Positions 26,212 to 35,260 are shown, numbered from the stretch's first letter. The stretch: 64,000 nucleotides of DNA from Rhodocista pekingensis (GCF_042665545.1 NZ_JBHTCM010000015.1:1-64000); one strand, 5' to 3'. Notes: generated from the sequence alone by a model not told the origin. Made by a program: numbers and translations.

Positions 26212-26877
26212 ATGGGCCTCTTCACCCGCCTCGGCAATGTCGTCGAATCCAATCTGACGTCCATCCTGGACCGGGCGGAGGACCCGGAACTGACCCTCGC
26301 CCAGGCGATCCGGGAGATGGAGGACACCCTCACCGATGTGCGCGCCGGCACGGTCCGGCTGATCGCCGAGCGCGCCGAGGCCGCCGCGAAGTGGCGCGAG
26401 GCCGAGTTCGAGGTCCTGGAGTGGGACCGCCGGGCCGAGCTGGCCCTGAGCCACCGCCGCGAGGATCTGGCCCGGGCCGCCCTGCTGGCCAAGGACCGGG
26501 TGTCCCGCGCCGCGGCACCGGCCAAGGCCGAGCTGGACGCCATCGAGACCGCCATCGCCAAGCTGTCGGAGGATGCCGCCAGGCTGGAGGCGAAGCTGGC
26601 CGAGGCGCACGGCAAGCGCCGCTCCCTGGCCGCCCGCCACCGCAGCGCGGTGGACCGGCTGCGGGTCCGGACCCGGCTCTATGACGGCCGGATCGAGGAG
26701 GCGATGGCCGCCGCGGACCAGCTCGATCGTCACCTGGACGAGCTGGAGGCCCGCGGCGAGGTGGCCGGCTACGGCCGCAAGCCCCGCGGCCTCGCCGCCG
26801 AGATCGACGAACTGGAGGCCGCGGAGCGGGTGAACCGCGAACTGGAGTCGCTCCGCGCCCGTGTCGCCGCCCGCTGA
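26212..26877 (+). CDS. pspA: PspA/IM30 (ESCRT-III-like) phage shock protein
   Basis: A protein of 221 aa with GGAAAG just upstream. MGLFTRLGNVVESNLTSILDRAEDPE at the start, ending in the amphipathic helix and the EDPE-type turn, is diagnostic of PspA, and nearly all the rest is charged coiled coil (about 25-215). PspA polymerises on stressed inner membranes to preserve proton motive force, and in enterobacteria inhibits PspF. Gene order 55-aa protein, pspA, pspC with gaps of about 50 and 40 bases suggests one operon from the sigma-54 promoter. Confidence 0.9.
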   Translation: MGLFTRLGNVVESNLTSILDRAEDPELTLAQAIREMEDTLTDVRAGTVRLIAERAEAAAKWREAEFEVLEWDRRAELALSHRREDLARAALLAKDRVSRAAAPAKAELDAIETAIAKLSEDAARLEAKLAEAHGKRRSLAARHRSAVDRLRVRTRLYDGRIEEAMAAADQLDRHLDELEARGEVAGYGRKPRGLAAEIDELEAAERVNRELESLRARVAAR

Positions 26878-26917
26878 CCCCGACCGTTCCCCGCCCGCGA
26901 ACCGATTGGAGAGAGAC

Positions 26918-27226
26918 GTGACCACCTTCGACCACATCGCCCGCAGTGCCCGCAGCCGCCGCATCTGCAAGGACCCCGCCAACGGCCTGATCTTCGGCGT
27001 CTGCGCCGGCATCGCCTGGTGGCTCGGCATCAAGGCCTGGGCCGTGCGGGCCGCGGCCATCCTGCTGCTGCTGCTCTGGACCGGCCCGGCCCTGGTCGCC
27101 TACCTGCTGGCTGCCCTGCTGCTGGGCAACCGTCCCTACGACCGTTACGAGGACTTCGTGCGCCGCTACGGCGATGACCTTGGCGGGCCCGCCGAGGACC
27201 GTTCCGGCCATCGCGGCTGGCGCTGA
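26918..27226 (+). CDS. pspC: PspC-domain membrane protein
   Basis: A protein of 102 aa from the GTG at 26918, which follows GGAGAGAG; no ATG fits. Residues 15-70 form the PspC domain: SRRICKDPANGLIFGVCAGIA then two helices around WAVRAAAILLLLLW and ALVAYLLAALLLGN. A short charged tail (YDRYEDFVRRYGDDLG) follows. PspC senses envelope stress and recruits PspA in enterobacteria. No separate pspB is present. Confidence 0.88.
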   Translation: MTTFDHIARSARSRRICKDPANGLIFGVCAGIAWWLGIKAWAVRAAAILLLLLWTGPALVAYLLAALLLGNRPYDRYEDFVRRYGDDLGGPAEDRSGHRGWR

Positions 27227-27270
27227 CCCCGACCGGTCCCGGGCGGCCTCCACGCCCTCCGGGACCGCCC

Positions 27271-27324
27271 GCGGCGGCGGGCGGGCCGCCGCAGCCCGGA
27301 CCCTGCCCGGACCCCGCGTCCGGG
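27271..27324. terminator. Two hairpins between convergent pspC and ispH
   Basis: GCGGCGGC (27271-27278) pairs with GCCGCCGC (27285-27292), and CCCGGAC (27306-27312) pairs with GTCCGGG (27318-27324), the latter followed by CGGGGTTTCC. The two stems sit in the 110-base gap between genes that read toward each other, as expected for back-to-back terminators. Confidence 0.6.
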
Positions 27325-27336
27325 CGGGGTTTCCGC

Positions 27337-28305
27337 CTACTCCGCCGCCAGCACCTTCGGCAGCTTGAAGGTCACGCCCTCGGTCGCCGTCACCACCTCC
27401 TCGATGGTGACATGGTAGCGCCCGCGCAGGGCCTCGATCATCTCCTCGACCAGCACCTCGGGGGCGGAGGCGCCCGCCGTGATGCCCAGGGTGGCGACCC
27501 CCTCCAGCAGCGACCAGTCGATCTGCTCCGCCCGCTGCACCAGCATGGCGCGGGTGCAGCCCTGCACCTTCGCCACCTCCACCAGCCGCACCGAGTTGGA
27601 GGAGTTCGGCGCCCCCACCACCAGGATCGCGTCGGCCCGGCCGGCGATGGCCTTGACGGCGCCCTGCCGGTTGGTGGTGGCGTAGCAGATATCCTCCTTC
27701 TTCGGCCCGGCGATGTTGGGGAAGCGGCGGCGCAGCACCTCGACGATGCCGGCCGTATCGTCCACCGAGAGCGTCGTCTGGGTGACGAAGGCCAGATTGT
27801 CCGGGTCCGCCGGTTGCAGCCGCTCGGCATCCTCCGCCGTCTCCACCAGCACGACCGAGCCGGTCGGGAGCTGGCCCATGGTGCCGATCACCTCCGGATG
27901 GCCGGCGTGCCCGATCAGGACGATCTGGAGGCCGGATTCGTGGTGCCGCTCGGCCTCGCGGTGGACCTTGGAGACGAGCGGGCAGGTGGCGTCCACATAG
28001 ATCATGTCGCGCCGCTGCGCCTCGGCCGGGATCGCCTTCGGCACGCCGTGGGCGGAGAACACCACCGGGCGGTCGTCGGGCACCTCGTCCAGTTCCTTGA
28101 CGAAGATGGCGCCCTTGCGCTCCAGCCCCTCCACCACGAAACGGTTGTGGACGATCTCGTGCCGGACATAGACGGGGGCGCCGAATTTCTGCAACGCCAC
28201 CTCCACGATCTGGATGGCCCGGTCGACGCCGGCGCAGAAGCCGCGCGGGGCGGCCAGCAGGATGTGCAGGGCGGGCTTGTCGGAGCTGTGCGTCACGGCA
28301 GTCAC
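27337..28305 (-). CDS. ispH: 4-hydroxy-3-methylbut-2-enyl diphosphate reductase
   Basis: A protein of 322 aa; the last enzyme of the MEP isoprenoid pathway, with a [4Fe-4S] cluster. The three cluster cysteines appear in APRGFCAGVDRAI, DATCPLVSKVH and ICYATTNRQGA. The glutamate/threonine region TQTTLSVDDT is also conserved. In relatives ispH is followed directly by thrB; here the psp operon separates them by about 1.6 kb. Confidence 0.95.
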   Translation of the reverse strand: MTAVTHSSDKPALHILLAAPRGFCAGVDRAIQIVEVALQKFGAPVYVRHEIVHNRFVVEGLERKGAIFVKELDEVPDDRPVVFSAHGVPKAIPAEAQRRDMIYVDATCPLVSKVHREAERHHESGLQIVLIGHAGHPEVIGTMGQLPTGSVVLVETAEDAERLQPADPDNLAFVTQTTLSVDDTAGIVEVLRRRFPNIAGPKKEDICYATTNRQGAVKAIAGRADAILVVGAPNSSNSVRLVEVAKVQGCTRAMLVQRAEQIDWSLLEGVATLGITAGASAPEVLVEEMIEALRGRYHVTIEEVVTATEGVTFKLPKVLAAE

Positions 28306-28482
28306 GGGGGCTGTTTCCAGAAGCTGCGGGCAGTGATCTCGGGTCTTGGATCTCGGGTCTCGGGTCCGGGTCGGGACCCGGACGGGTCGTGGGCTTGTGC
28401 CGGTCCGGCGGGTTCACTATTGTCGCGGAGCCGCGGGCCGACCGCGGTACCACACCCTGTTTCTCCGGTGAGCCCCCGTCCG

Positions 28483-29052
28483 ATGACCACGCGCGACGAC
28501 CATAATACAGGAAATCCGCCCAGGAAAGCCGCCGCCCGGCCGCACGGGCGCGCCGTGATCGCGCGCGGGCTCCTGGCCGCCGTGGCGCTGGCCGGTCTGG
28601 CCGGCTGCGAGAGCGCCAAGGGCTTCCGTCCGGGCTGTCCGAACGTCGGCGTGCTGCGCGACGCCGGCACCTACCGGGTCCCGGGCGCGGACGGGGCGGC
28701 CCTTGCCACCGCCGTCATCAACCCGCCCGACGCGATCTGCGAGTACAGCGACGACGGCGTCACCATCGGCACCAGCTTCACCATCAGCGCCAGGGCGGCG
28801 GACGGGTTCGGCGGCACGGTGCCGGTGGAGTACTTCGTCGCCGTCACCGACCCGCAGCGCAACGTGATCGCCAAGCAGGTCTTCTCCACGACCATCCTGA
28901 TGGCCGGCGGTTCCGGCGCCGTGGGGGAGGAGACGGAGCAGTTCATCCCCGCCCCGAAGACGGTGGACGCCCGCTATTACGAGGTGCTGGTCGGCTTCCA
29001 GCTCCCGCCGGAGCAGGTGGAGACGAACCGGCAGGTCAACCAGGGCCGCTGA
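28483..29052 (+). CDS. Probable lipoprotein, unknown function
   Basis: A protein of 189 aa from the ATG at 28483; a GTG at 28468 is possible. A long basic n-region precedes a hydrophobic stretch ending in LAGLAGC, a lipobox with the acceptor at Cys42. The mature part has two further cysteines, in PGCPNVGVLRDAGTYRVPG and AICEYSD, that could form a disulfide. VPVEYFVAVTDPQRNVIAKQ looks like beta strands. Members of this type are widespread in Rhodospirillales without a known function. It is divergent from ispH. Confidence 0.75.
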   Translation: MTTRDDHNTGNPPRKAAARPHGRAVIARGLLAAVALAGLAGCESAKGFRPGCPNVGVLRDAGTYRVPGADGAALATAVINPPDAICEYSDDGVTIGTSFTISARAADGFGGTVPVEYFVAVTDPQRNVIAKQVFSTTILMAGGSGAVGEETEQFIPAPKTVDARYYEVLVGFQLPPEQVETNRQVNQGR

Positions 29053-29193
29053 GCGGGGGCCGGTCCTGCGCGGCCCGGCCTGCGGGTCTGGGCCTGTGCG
29101 GCCTGGAGAGGGGGCGGTTCCGCCGCCCCCGTTCCCTTCCGCGGCCCCCCTTTTCCGGCGGTTCACGCCGGGGGCGGCACGCCTTTCCTGCAA

Positions 29194-29221
29194 TTGACTT
29201 TCGGCAGCCGGCCGCTAGTTT
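29194..29221 (+). promoter_or_regulatory. Promoter of the glycine riboswitch and gcv operon
   Basis: A perfect-looking -35 TTGACT (29194-29199) and a weak -10 TAGTTT (29216-29221) are 16 bases apart. The predicted start near 29228 falls about 13 bases before the first riboswitch stem, which supports it. Confidence 0.55.
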
Positions 29222-29240
29222 AGCCCCACACGCTGACGAC

Positions 29241-29500
29241 CCCTCGCGGGAGAGATCGTCCCTGGGACAGGATGTCCCGGCGGGCGACGCCGAAGGAGCA
29301 ACCGCCCCCGGAAACTCTCAGGCAGAAGGACCGCGGGGGAAAAGCGCATCTGGAAAGTGGCGGGGCCGACAGGATCCGCCCACCGACGGAGTAAACCGGC
29401 AGCCGGTGCGAACCGGCCCTGGGAACGACGCGGTCCGTGGCTCCGGCCCGGGCGCGGACGCCCTTCCGGTGAATCTCTCAGGGGCCGTGACAGAGGGGGG
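29241..29500 (+). ncRNA. Tandem glycine riboswitch in the gcvT leader
   Basis: Two aptamers are visible. The first is closed by CCCTCGCGG (29241-29249) with CCGCGGGGG (29331-29339) and has the core GACGCCGAAGGAGCAA and GAAACTCTCAGGCAGAAGGAC. The second runs from TCTGG (29350) to CAGAGGGG (about 29498), with core ACCGACGGAGTAAA and GAATCTCTCAGGGGCCGTGACAGAG split over two lines of sequence. Its variable arm (about 29396-29465) is unusually long. Riboswitches of this class turn on the glycine cleavage operon when glycine is plentiful (established knowledge). About 50 bases separate it from the gcvT start. Confidence 0.93.
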
Positions 29501-29552
29501 CTGGCTGTGCGGGATGGCCCGCGCGGTCGCGACTCTGCCGGGAGACCCTGCT

Positions 29553-30668
29553 TTGAGCGATCAGACCGAGCCGTTGCTGCGCACGCCCCTGCATGCCCTG
29601 CATGTGGAGCTGGGCGCCCGCATGGTGCCCTTCGCAGGCTACGACATGCCGGTGCAGTACCCCGCCGGGGTGCTGAAGGAGCATCTGCACACCCGCGCCG
29701 GCGCGGGCCTGTTCGACGTCTCCCACATGGGCCAGGTGCGGCTGCGCGGCGACGATCCCGCCAAGGCGCTGGAGTCGCTGGTGCCGGGCGACATCCTGGG
29801 CCTGGCCGAGGGGCACATCCGCTACACCCTGTTCACCAACGACCAGGGCGGGATCCTGGACGACCTGATGGTCACCCGGGTCGGCCCGGATGAGCTGTTC
29901 CTCGTCGTCAACGCCGCCTGCAAGCAGGCCGACCTCGCGCATCTGCGCGCCGGGCTGCCGGGCATCGCGGTCGAGTATCTGGGCGACGATGCCGGCCTGC
30001 TGGCGCTCCAGGGGCCGGCCGCGGCCGCGGTGCTGGCGCGCCATGTGCCGGCCGCCGCGACCATGGCCTTCATGTCGGCGATCACGGCGGACATCCGGGG
30101 CATCCCGGTCCGCATTTCCCGCTCCGGCTACACCGGCGAGGACGGCTACGAGATCGGCGTCGCCGGCGCCGATGCCGAGGCGCTGGCCCGGCTGCTGCTG
30201 GCCGAGCCGGAGGTCGCCCCGATCGGCCTGGGCGCGCGCGACTCGCTGCGGCTGGAGGCGGGGCTCTGCCTCTACGGCCACGACATCGACACGACCACGA
30301 CGCCCGTCGAGGCGGCGCTGACCTGGGCCGTCGCCAAGCGCCGGCGCGAGGAGGGGGGCTTCCCCGGCGCCGCCCTGTTGCAGCGCCAGTTCCGCGAAGG
30401 TGCGGTCCGCAAGCGGGTCGGCATCCTGCCCGAGGGTCGCGCCCCGGCGCGCGAGCATACCGAGATCCAGGGCGCCGACGGCGCCGTCATCGGCAGCATC
30501 ACCAGCGGCGGCTTCGGCCCCAGCGTGAACGGCCCGGTCGCCATGGGCTACGTGGCCGCGGCGCACGCCGCGGTCGGCACGCCGGTGAGCCTGATGGTCC
30601 GCGGCAAGGCGCTGCCGGCGAAGGTGGCGGCACTGCCGTTCGTTCCGCACCGCTACTACAGGGGTTGA
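29553..30668 (+). CDS. gcvT: Glycine cleavage system T protein (aminomethyltransferase)
   Basis: About 371 aa from a TTG at 29553 (MSDQTEPLLRTPLHAL), chosen because GGGAG lies eight bases upstream and the family begins here; an ATG at 29514 lacks a ribosome site. It transfers the methylene group from the H-protein aminomethyl arm to tetrahydrofolate. MVPFAGYDMPVQYP, FDVSHMGQVRLRG and YTGEDGYEIGV are conserved folate/active-site blocks. First gene of gcvT-gcvH-gcvPA-gcvPB. Confidence 0.93.
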   Translation: MSDQTEPLLRTPLHALHVELGARMVPFAGYDMPVQYPAGVLKEHLHTRAGAGLFDVSHMGQVRLRGDDPAKALESLVPGDILGLAEGHIRYTLFTNDQGGILDDLMVTRVGPDELFLVVNAACKQADLAHLRAGLPGIAVEYLGDDAGLLALQGPAAAAVLARHVPAAATMAFMSAITADIRGIPVRISRSGYTGEDGYEIGVAGADAEALARLLLAEPEVAPIGLGARDSLRLEAGLCLYGHDIDTTTTPVEAALTWAVAKRRREEGGFPGAALLQRQFREGAVRKRVGILPEGRAPAREHTEIQGADGAVIGSITSGGFGPSVNGPVAMGYVAAAHAAVGTPVSLMVRGKALPAKVAALPFVPHRYYRG

Positions 30669-30786
30669 CGGGACCGGGGCCGCGGGCGGGCGCGATGCCC
30701 CTCACGCGATCCCGGTTTCCCGGTATTGACGAGGACGGCGCCGCGCCGCCGCGGTTGGCGGGCGCGGCACAATCAGGGGACAGGCA

Positions 30787-31155
30787 ATGATCAGGTTCAC
30801 CAAGGATCACGAGTGGGTGCGCGTGCAGGACGGGATCGCCACGGTCGGCATCACCGACTATGCGCAGCAGGCGCTGGGCGACGTTGTCTTCGTCGAGGTG
30901 CCCGAGGCCGGCCGCGCGCTGGAGCAGGGCAAGGATGCCGCCGTCGTCGAGTCGGTGAAGGCCGCCTCCGAGGTCTATGCTCCGGCCGACGGCACCGTGA
31001 CCGAGGGCAACACCCGCCTGACCGACAACCCGGCCCTGGTCAACACCGACCCGATGGGCGATGGCTGGTTCTTCCGGATGAAGCTGACCGATCCGGCCCA
31101 GCTCGACGGGCTGCTGGACGAGGCCGCCTACTCCGCCTACGTCGAGGCGCTCTGA
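30787..31155 (+). CDS. gcvH: Glycine cleavage system H protein (lipoyl carrier)
   Basis: A protein of 122 aa. The lipoylated residue is Lys58 in VVESVKAASEVYAP. The start FTKDHEWVRV and the GDVVFVEVPEAG strand are standard. It shuttles the aminomethyl intermediate between P, T and L proteins. Its stop overlaps the gcvPA start by one base. Confidence 0.96.
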   Translation: MIRFTKDHEWVRVQDGIATVGITDYAQQALGDVVFVEVPEAGRALEQGKDAAVVESVKAASEVYAPADGTVTEGNTRLTDNPALVNTDPMGDGWFFRMKLTDPAQLDGLLDEAAYSAYVEAL

Positions 31156-32504
31156 TGCGTTACCTGCCCCTGACGGAGGCCGACCGCCAGGCCATGCTGG
31201 CGCGCATCGGCGTGCCGGACGTGGACGCGCTGTTCCGCGACGTGCCCGCGGCGGCGCGGCTGCGGGCGCCCATCGACGGCCTGCCCCTGCACATGGGCGA
31301 GCTTGAGGTGGACCGCCTGCTCTCCGGCATGGCGGCGAAGAACCTGACGGCGGGCTCCGTCCCCAGCTTCCTGGGGGCGGGGGCCTACCGCCACCATGTC
31401 CCGGCCTCCGTGGACCAGATGCTGCTGCGCGGGGAGTTCCTGACTTCCTACACGCCGTACCAGCCGGAGGTCGCGCAGGGGACGTTGCAGTACCTGTACG
31501 AGTTCCAGACCCAGGTCGCGGAGATCACCGGCATGGAGGTGGCGAACGCCTCCATGTACGACGGCGCCACCGGCACGGCGGAGGCGGTGCTGATGGCCAC
31601 CCGCCTGACCCGCCGCAGCAAGGCGGTGCTCTCCGGCGGCCTGCATCCGCACTACCGTGAGGTGGTGGCGACCACCTGCGGCGTGCTGGGCATGGAGATC
31701 GCGGCTCAGGCGCCCGACCCGACGGACGTGGAGGACCTGCTGCCGCTGGTGGATGATGCCACGGCCTGCGTCGTCGTGCAGACGCCGTCGCTGTTCGGCC
31801 ATCCGCGCGACCTGTCGGAGCTGGCGGCCGCCTGCCACGCCAAGGGGGCGCTGCTGATCGCCGTCGTCACCGAGGTGGTGAGCCTGGGCCTGCTGACCCC
31901 GCCGGGCGAGATGGGCGCCGACATCGTGGTCTGCGAGGGCCAGTCGATCGGCAACCCGCTGAACTTCGGCGGCCCCTATGTCGGCCTGTTCGCCACGCGG
32001 GAGAAGTTCGTCCGCCAGATGCCCGGCCGCCTCTGCGGCCAGACGGTGGACGCGGAGGGCAAGCGCGGCTTCGTGCTGACGCTGTCCACCCGCGAGCAGC
32101 ACATCCGGCGCGAGAAGGCGACCTCCAACATCTGCACCAACAGCGGGCTCTGCGCGCTGGCCTTCACCATCCACATGGCGCTGCTGGGCGGCGAGGGCTT
32201 CGCCCGGCTGGCCCGGCTGAACCACGCCAAGGCGGTGGCGCTGTCCGACAGGCTGGCGGCGGTGCCGGGAGTGGAGGTGCTGAACGGCGCCTTCTTCAAC
32301 GAGTTCACCCTGCGCCTGCCGCGGCCGGCCGCCCCGGTGGTGGAAGCGCTGGCGCAGCGCCGCATTCTGGCGGGCGTTCCCGTCTCCCGTCTCTATCCCG
32401 GTGAAGCCGGGCTGGAGACCCTGCTGCTGGTGGCGGCGACCGAGACCAACACCGAGGCCGACATGGACGCGCTGGTCCACGGGCTTCAGGAGGTGCTGCG
32501 ATGA
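31155..32504 (+). CDS. gcvPA: Glycine dehydrogenase (decarboxylating) subunit 1
   Basis: A protein of 449 aa; the N-terminal half of a split P protein. MRYLPLTEADRQAMLARIGV, GAGAYRHHVPASVDQML, FLTSYTPYQPEVAQGTLQYL and ANASMYDGATGTAEA are characteristic. It has no PLP lysine of its own and forms an (alpha-beta)2 enzyme with gcvPB. Coupled to both neighbours by short overlaps. Confidence 0.96.
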   Translation: MRYLPLTEADRQAMLARIGVPDVDALFRDVPAAARLRAPIDGLPLHMGELEVDRLLSGMAAKNLTAGSVPSFLGAGAYRHHVPASVDQMLLRGEFLTSYTPYQPEVAQGTLQYLYEFQTQVAEITGMEVANASMYDGATGTAEAVLMATRLTRRSKAVLSGGLHPHYREVVATTCGVLGMEIAAQAPDPTDVEDLLPLVDDATACVVVQTPSLFGHPRDLSELAAACHAKGALLIAVVTEVVSLGLLTPPGEMGADIVVCEGQSIGNPLNFGGPYVGLFATREKFVRQMPGRLCGQTVDAEGKRGFVLTLSTREQHIRREKATSNICTNSGLCALAFTIHMALLGGEGFARLARLNHAKAVALSDRLAAVPGVEVLNGAFFNEFTLRLPRPAAPVVEALAQRRILAGVPVSRLYPGEAGLETLLLVAATETNTEADMDALVHGLQEVLR

Positions 32505-34072
32505 GCATGAACAGCCAGGGCCGTCCGACCACCCCGCACGTTCCCTCGGCGTCGGAGGTGGCGCAGACCCACACCGGCAACCGGGCGCTGATGCAGGAGG
32601 AGCCGCTCCTGTTCGAGCTGGACAATCCCGGCGTCTGCGGCGTGGACCTGCCCGAGCCGCCGACGGCGGCGCTGCGCCTGGGCAAGGTCCGCCCGCGCGG
32701 GAACCTCGCCCTGCCGTCCGTGTCGGAGCCGGAGGTGGTGCGCCACTACACCCGGCTGAGCCAGAAGAACTTCGGCATCGACACCACCATGTATCCGCTG
32801 GGGTCGTGCACCATGAAGCACAACCCGCGGCTGAACGAGAAGATGGCCCGCCTGCCGGGCTTCTCCGACATCCATCCGCTCCAGCCGGTCTCCACCGTGC
32901 AAGGGGCGCTGGAGCTGATCGACCTGCTGGCGCACTGGCTGAAGACCCTGACCGGCATGCCGGCCGTGGCGATGAGCCCCGCCGCCGGCGCGCATGGCGA
33001 GCTGTGCGGCCTGATGGCGATCCGTGCGGCGCTGGCGGCGCGCGGCGAGGCGCACCGCCGGCGCGTGCTGGTGCCGGAATCGGCGCACGGCACCAACCCG
33101 GCGACGGCGGCCTTCTGCGGCTTCGCCGTGGACTCCATCCCGGCGGAGGATGACGGCCGGGTCAGCGTCGAGGCGGTGAAGGCCAAGCTCGGGCCCGACG
33201 TCGCCGCCATCATGCTGACCAACCCGAACACCTGCGGCCTGTTCGAGCCGCAGATCCGGGAGATCGCCGACGCCGTGCATGCGGCCGGCGGCTACTTCTA
33301 CTGCGACGGCGCCAACTACAACGCCATCGTCGGCCGGGTGCGCCCCGCCGACCTGGGCGTGGACGCCATGCACATCAACCTGCACAAGACCTTCAGCACG
33401 CCGCACGGCGGCGGCGGGCCGGGGTCTGGGCCGGTGGTGCTGTCGGCGGCGCTGGCGCCCTTCGCGCCGCTGCCCTATGTCGTCCACGGCGCGGACGGCT
33501 TCCGGCTGGTCGAGCATGCCGGCGAGGCGGAGGGCAGCCCCTTCGGCCGCATGAAGGGCTTCCACGGCCAGATGGGCATGTTCGTGCGGGCCCTGGCCTA
33601 CATGCTCTCGCACGGGGCCGACGGGCTGCGGCAGGCGGCGTCCGACGCGGTGCTGAACGCCAACTACGTGCTGGCCAGCCTGAAGGACGTGATGAGCGCC
33701 TCCTTCGAGGGGCCGTGCATGCACGAGGCCCTGTTCGACGACCGCTTCCTGAAGGGCACGGGCATCACCCCGCTCGACTTCGCCAAGGCGCTGATCGACG
33801 AGGGCTTCCACCCGATGACCATGTACTTCCCGCTGGTCGTCCAGGGGGCGCTGCTGATCGAGCCGACGGAGACGGAGTCGAAGCAGACGCTGGACCAGTT
33901 CATCGGCACCCTGCGGGCGCTGGCCGAGCGGGCGAAGACGGGCGACGAGGAGTATTTCCACGGCGCCCCGCGGCTGACCCCGCGCCGTCGTCTGGACGAG
34001 ACGGCGGCCGCGCGGAAGCCGGTGCTGCGCTGGACCCGGCCGGCCCCGGTGGCCCAGGCCGCGGCGGAGTAG
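32501..34072 (+). CDS. gcvPB: Glycine dehydrogenase (decarboxylating) subunit 2
   Basis: A protein of 523 aa; the catalytic half with the PLP lysine, Lys296 in HINLHKTFSTPHGGGGPG. TTMYPLGSCTMKHNPRLNE and the PHRGPMGxx-like AGAHGELCGLMAIRA block are conserved. It decarboxylates glycine and loads the H protein. The operon lacks the L protein gene (lpd), which is normally elsewhere and shared with other dehydrogenases. Confidence 0.96.
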   Translation: MSMNSQGRPTTPHVPSASEVAQTHTGNRALMQEEPLLFELDNPGVCGVDLPEPPTAALRLGKVRPRGNLALPSVSEPEVVRHYTRLSQKNFGIDTTMYPLGSCTMKHNPRLNEKMARLPGFSDIHPLQPVSTVQGALELIDLLAHWLKTLTGMPAVAMSPAAGAHGELCGLMAIRAALAARGEAHRRRVLVPESAHGTNPATAAFCGFAVDSIPAEDDGRVSVEAVKAKLGPDVAAIMLTNPNTCGLFEPQIREIADAVHAAGGYFYCDGANYNAIVGRVRPADLGVDAMHINLHKTFSTPHGGGGPGSGPVVLSAALAPFAPLPYVVHGADGFRLVEHAGEAEGSPFGRMKGFHGQMGMFVRALAYMLSHGADGLRQAASDAVLNANYVLASLKDVMSASFEGPCMHEALFDDRFLKGTGITPLDFAKALIDEGFHPMTMYFPLVVQGALLIEPTETESKQTLDQFIGTLRALAERAKTGDEEYFHGAPRLTPRRRLDETAAARKPVLRWTRPAPVAQAAAE

Positions 34073-34078
34073 GCCCGC

Positions 34079-34109
34079 GGCGGCCTCCGGTCCGCTGCCG
34101 GAGGCCGCC
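34079..34109 (+). terminator. Hairpin terminator of the gcv operon
   Basis: GGCGGCCTCCGG (34079-34090) pairs perfectly with CCGGAGGCCGCC (34098-34109) across a 7-base loop, seven bases after the gcvPB stop. No run of T follows, as is frequent in GC-rich alphaproteobacteria. Confidence 0.7.
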
Positions 34110-34261
34110 CGGCTTCTGCCGCCCGCACTCACCGGCGGGAGGGCGCGATGGTCGATCCGGTGCAAGCGGAGGGCCGCGGCGCGCGGCCTGTCCGCCCCGG
34201 CCCGGCGTCTGGAGGGTGCGGAACAGGCGGCGGATCGGACGGCCGGGGCTCACCCGGTGGC

Positions 34262-35260
34262 TCACCCGGTCCGCCGCGCCACCGTGACCAGAGCCCCGAT
34301 GGTCAGCACCGCCCCCAGAGCCTGCAAGAGAGCGAAACCTTCCCCCAGGAACAGCACCGCGCCGCCGACGCCGAAGACCGGAATCAGGGTCAGGAACAGC
34401 CCCGCCACCGCAACGGGCAGGCCCCGGATTCCGATCAGATAGAACCAGAAGGGAAGGGCGTATTGCACCACCCCGGACAGGGCGGCCACCGCCAGGACCC
34501 GCGGATCGGCCACGATCCGGGGATCGGCGATGCCGGACCACCAGGCGTCCGGGCCGGGGGCGAGCCCCTGTAATCCCGCCGAGGCGGCCAGCAGGACCAG
34601 GGCCGCGGCCAGTCCGGCGCTCTGCTGCAAGGCGGCCAGGGAAAGCGGGGCCACATGCAGGACCGTGCGGCTGGACAGCACGGCATAGAGAGCCGCGAAC
34701 AGGGTGCCCAGCAGCACCAGCGCATCCCCGCCCACATGCCCGCCACCCGACTTCCCCAGCCCGGTGAGGGAGACCAGCGCCACTCCCAGCGTGGCCACCA
34801 GCACGGCGACCACCAGCCGTCCGTCCGGTCGGCTTCCCAGCAGAACCCAGGCCACCAGCACGATCAGCACCGGCTCCACCGCGCCGATGATGCTGGCATT
34901 GGTGGCACTGGTCAGGGCCAGGCCCGGCACGCCCAGCCCATAGGCGAGCCCGGGCTCCAGCAGCCCTGTCGCCGCTGCCCGGCCCGCGACCGGCTGGGGC
35001 GGCACCTGCGCCCGGGTGACGGCCACCGCCAGCCACAGGAAGAGGACGCTGGCCGTCAACTGGATGGCCAGCAGCGGGAAGGGCGGCATCACCGCCAGCA
35101 CATCCTTGGCCAGTACCGTCGCCAGTCCCCAGCAGGCGGCGGACAGCACCATTGCCCCCACCGCCAGCGGCAGGGGCACCGGCCGGGGGCCTTCCACCGG
35201 CAAGGGGGGCGCCATCGCTTCCGGGATGGCGCCCGGCAGCGTCGGGCCCCCGGATGTCAT
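34262..35260 (-). CDS. EamA (DMT superfamily) permease
   Basis: A protein of 332 aa from the ATG at 35260, which follows AGGGGAG on the minus strand. Ten membrane helices in two EamA repeats: first around VLSAACWGLATVLAKDVLAVMPPF, cut here to the WGLATVLAK core, and second around LLGTLFAALYAVLSSR. The C-terminal FLTLIPVFGVGGAVLFLGE is a typical EamA end. The transported solute is unknown. It is coupled by a four-base overlap to the upstream MarR-type regulator, which probably controls it. Confidence 0.85.
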   Translation of the reverse strand: MTSGGPTLPGAIPEAMAPPLPVEGPRPVPLPLAVGAMVLSAACWGLATVLAKDVLAVMPPFPLLAIQLTASVLFLWLAVAVTRAQVPPQPVAGRAAATGLLEPGLAYGLGVPGLALTSATNASIIGAVEPVLIVLVAWVLLGSRPDGRLVVAVLVATLGVALVSLTGLGKSGGGHVGGDALVLLGTLFAALYAVLSSRTVLHVAPLSLAALQQSAGLAAALVLLAASAGLQGLAPGPDAWWSGIADPRIVADPRVLAVAALSGVVQYALPFWFYLIGIRGLPVAVAGLFLTLIPVFGVGGAVLFLGEGFALLQALGAVLTIGALVTVARRTG

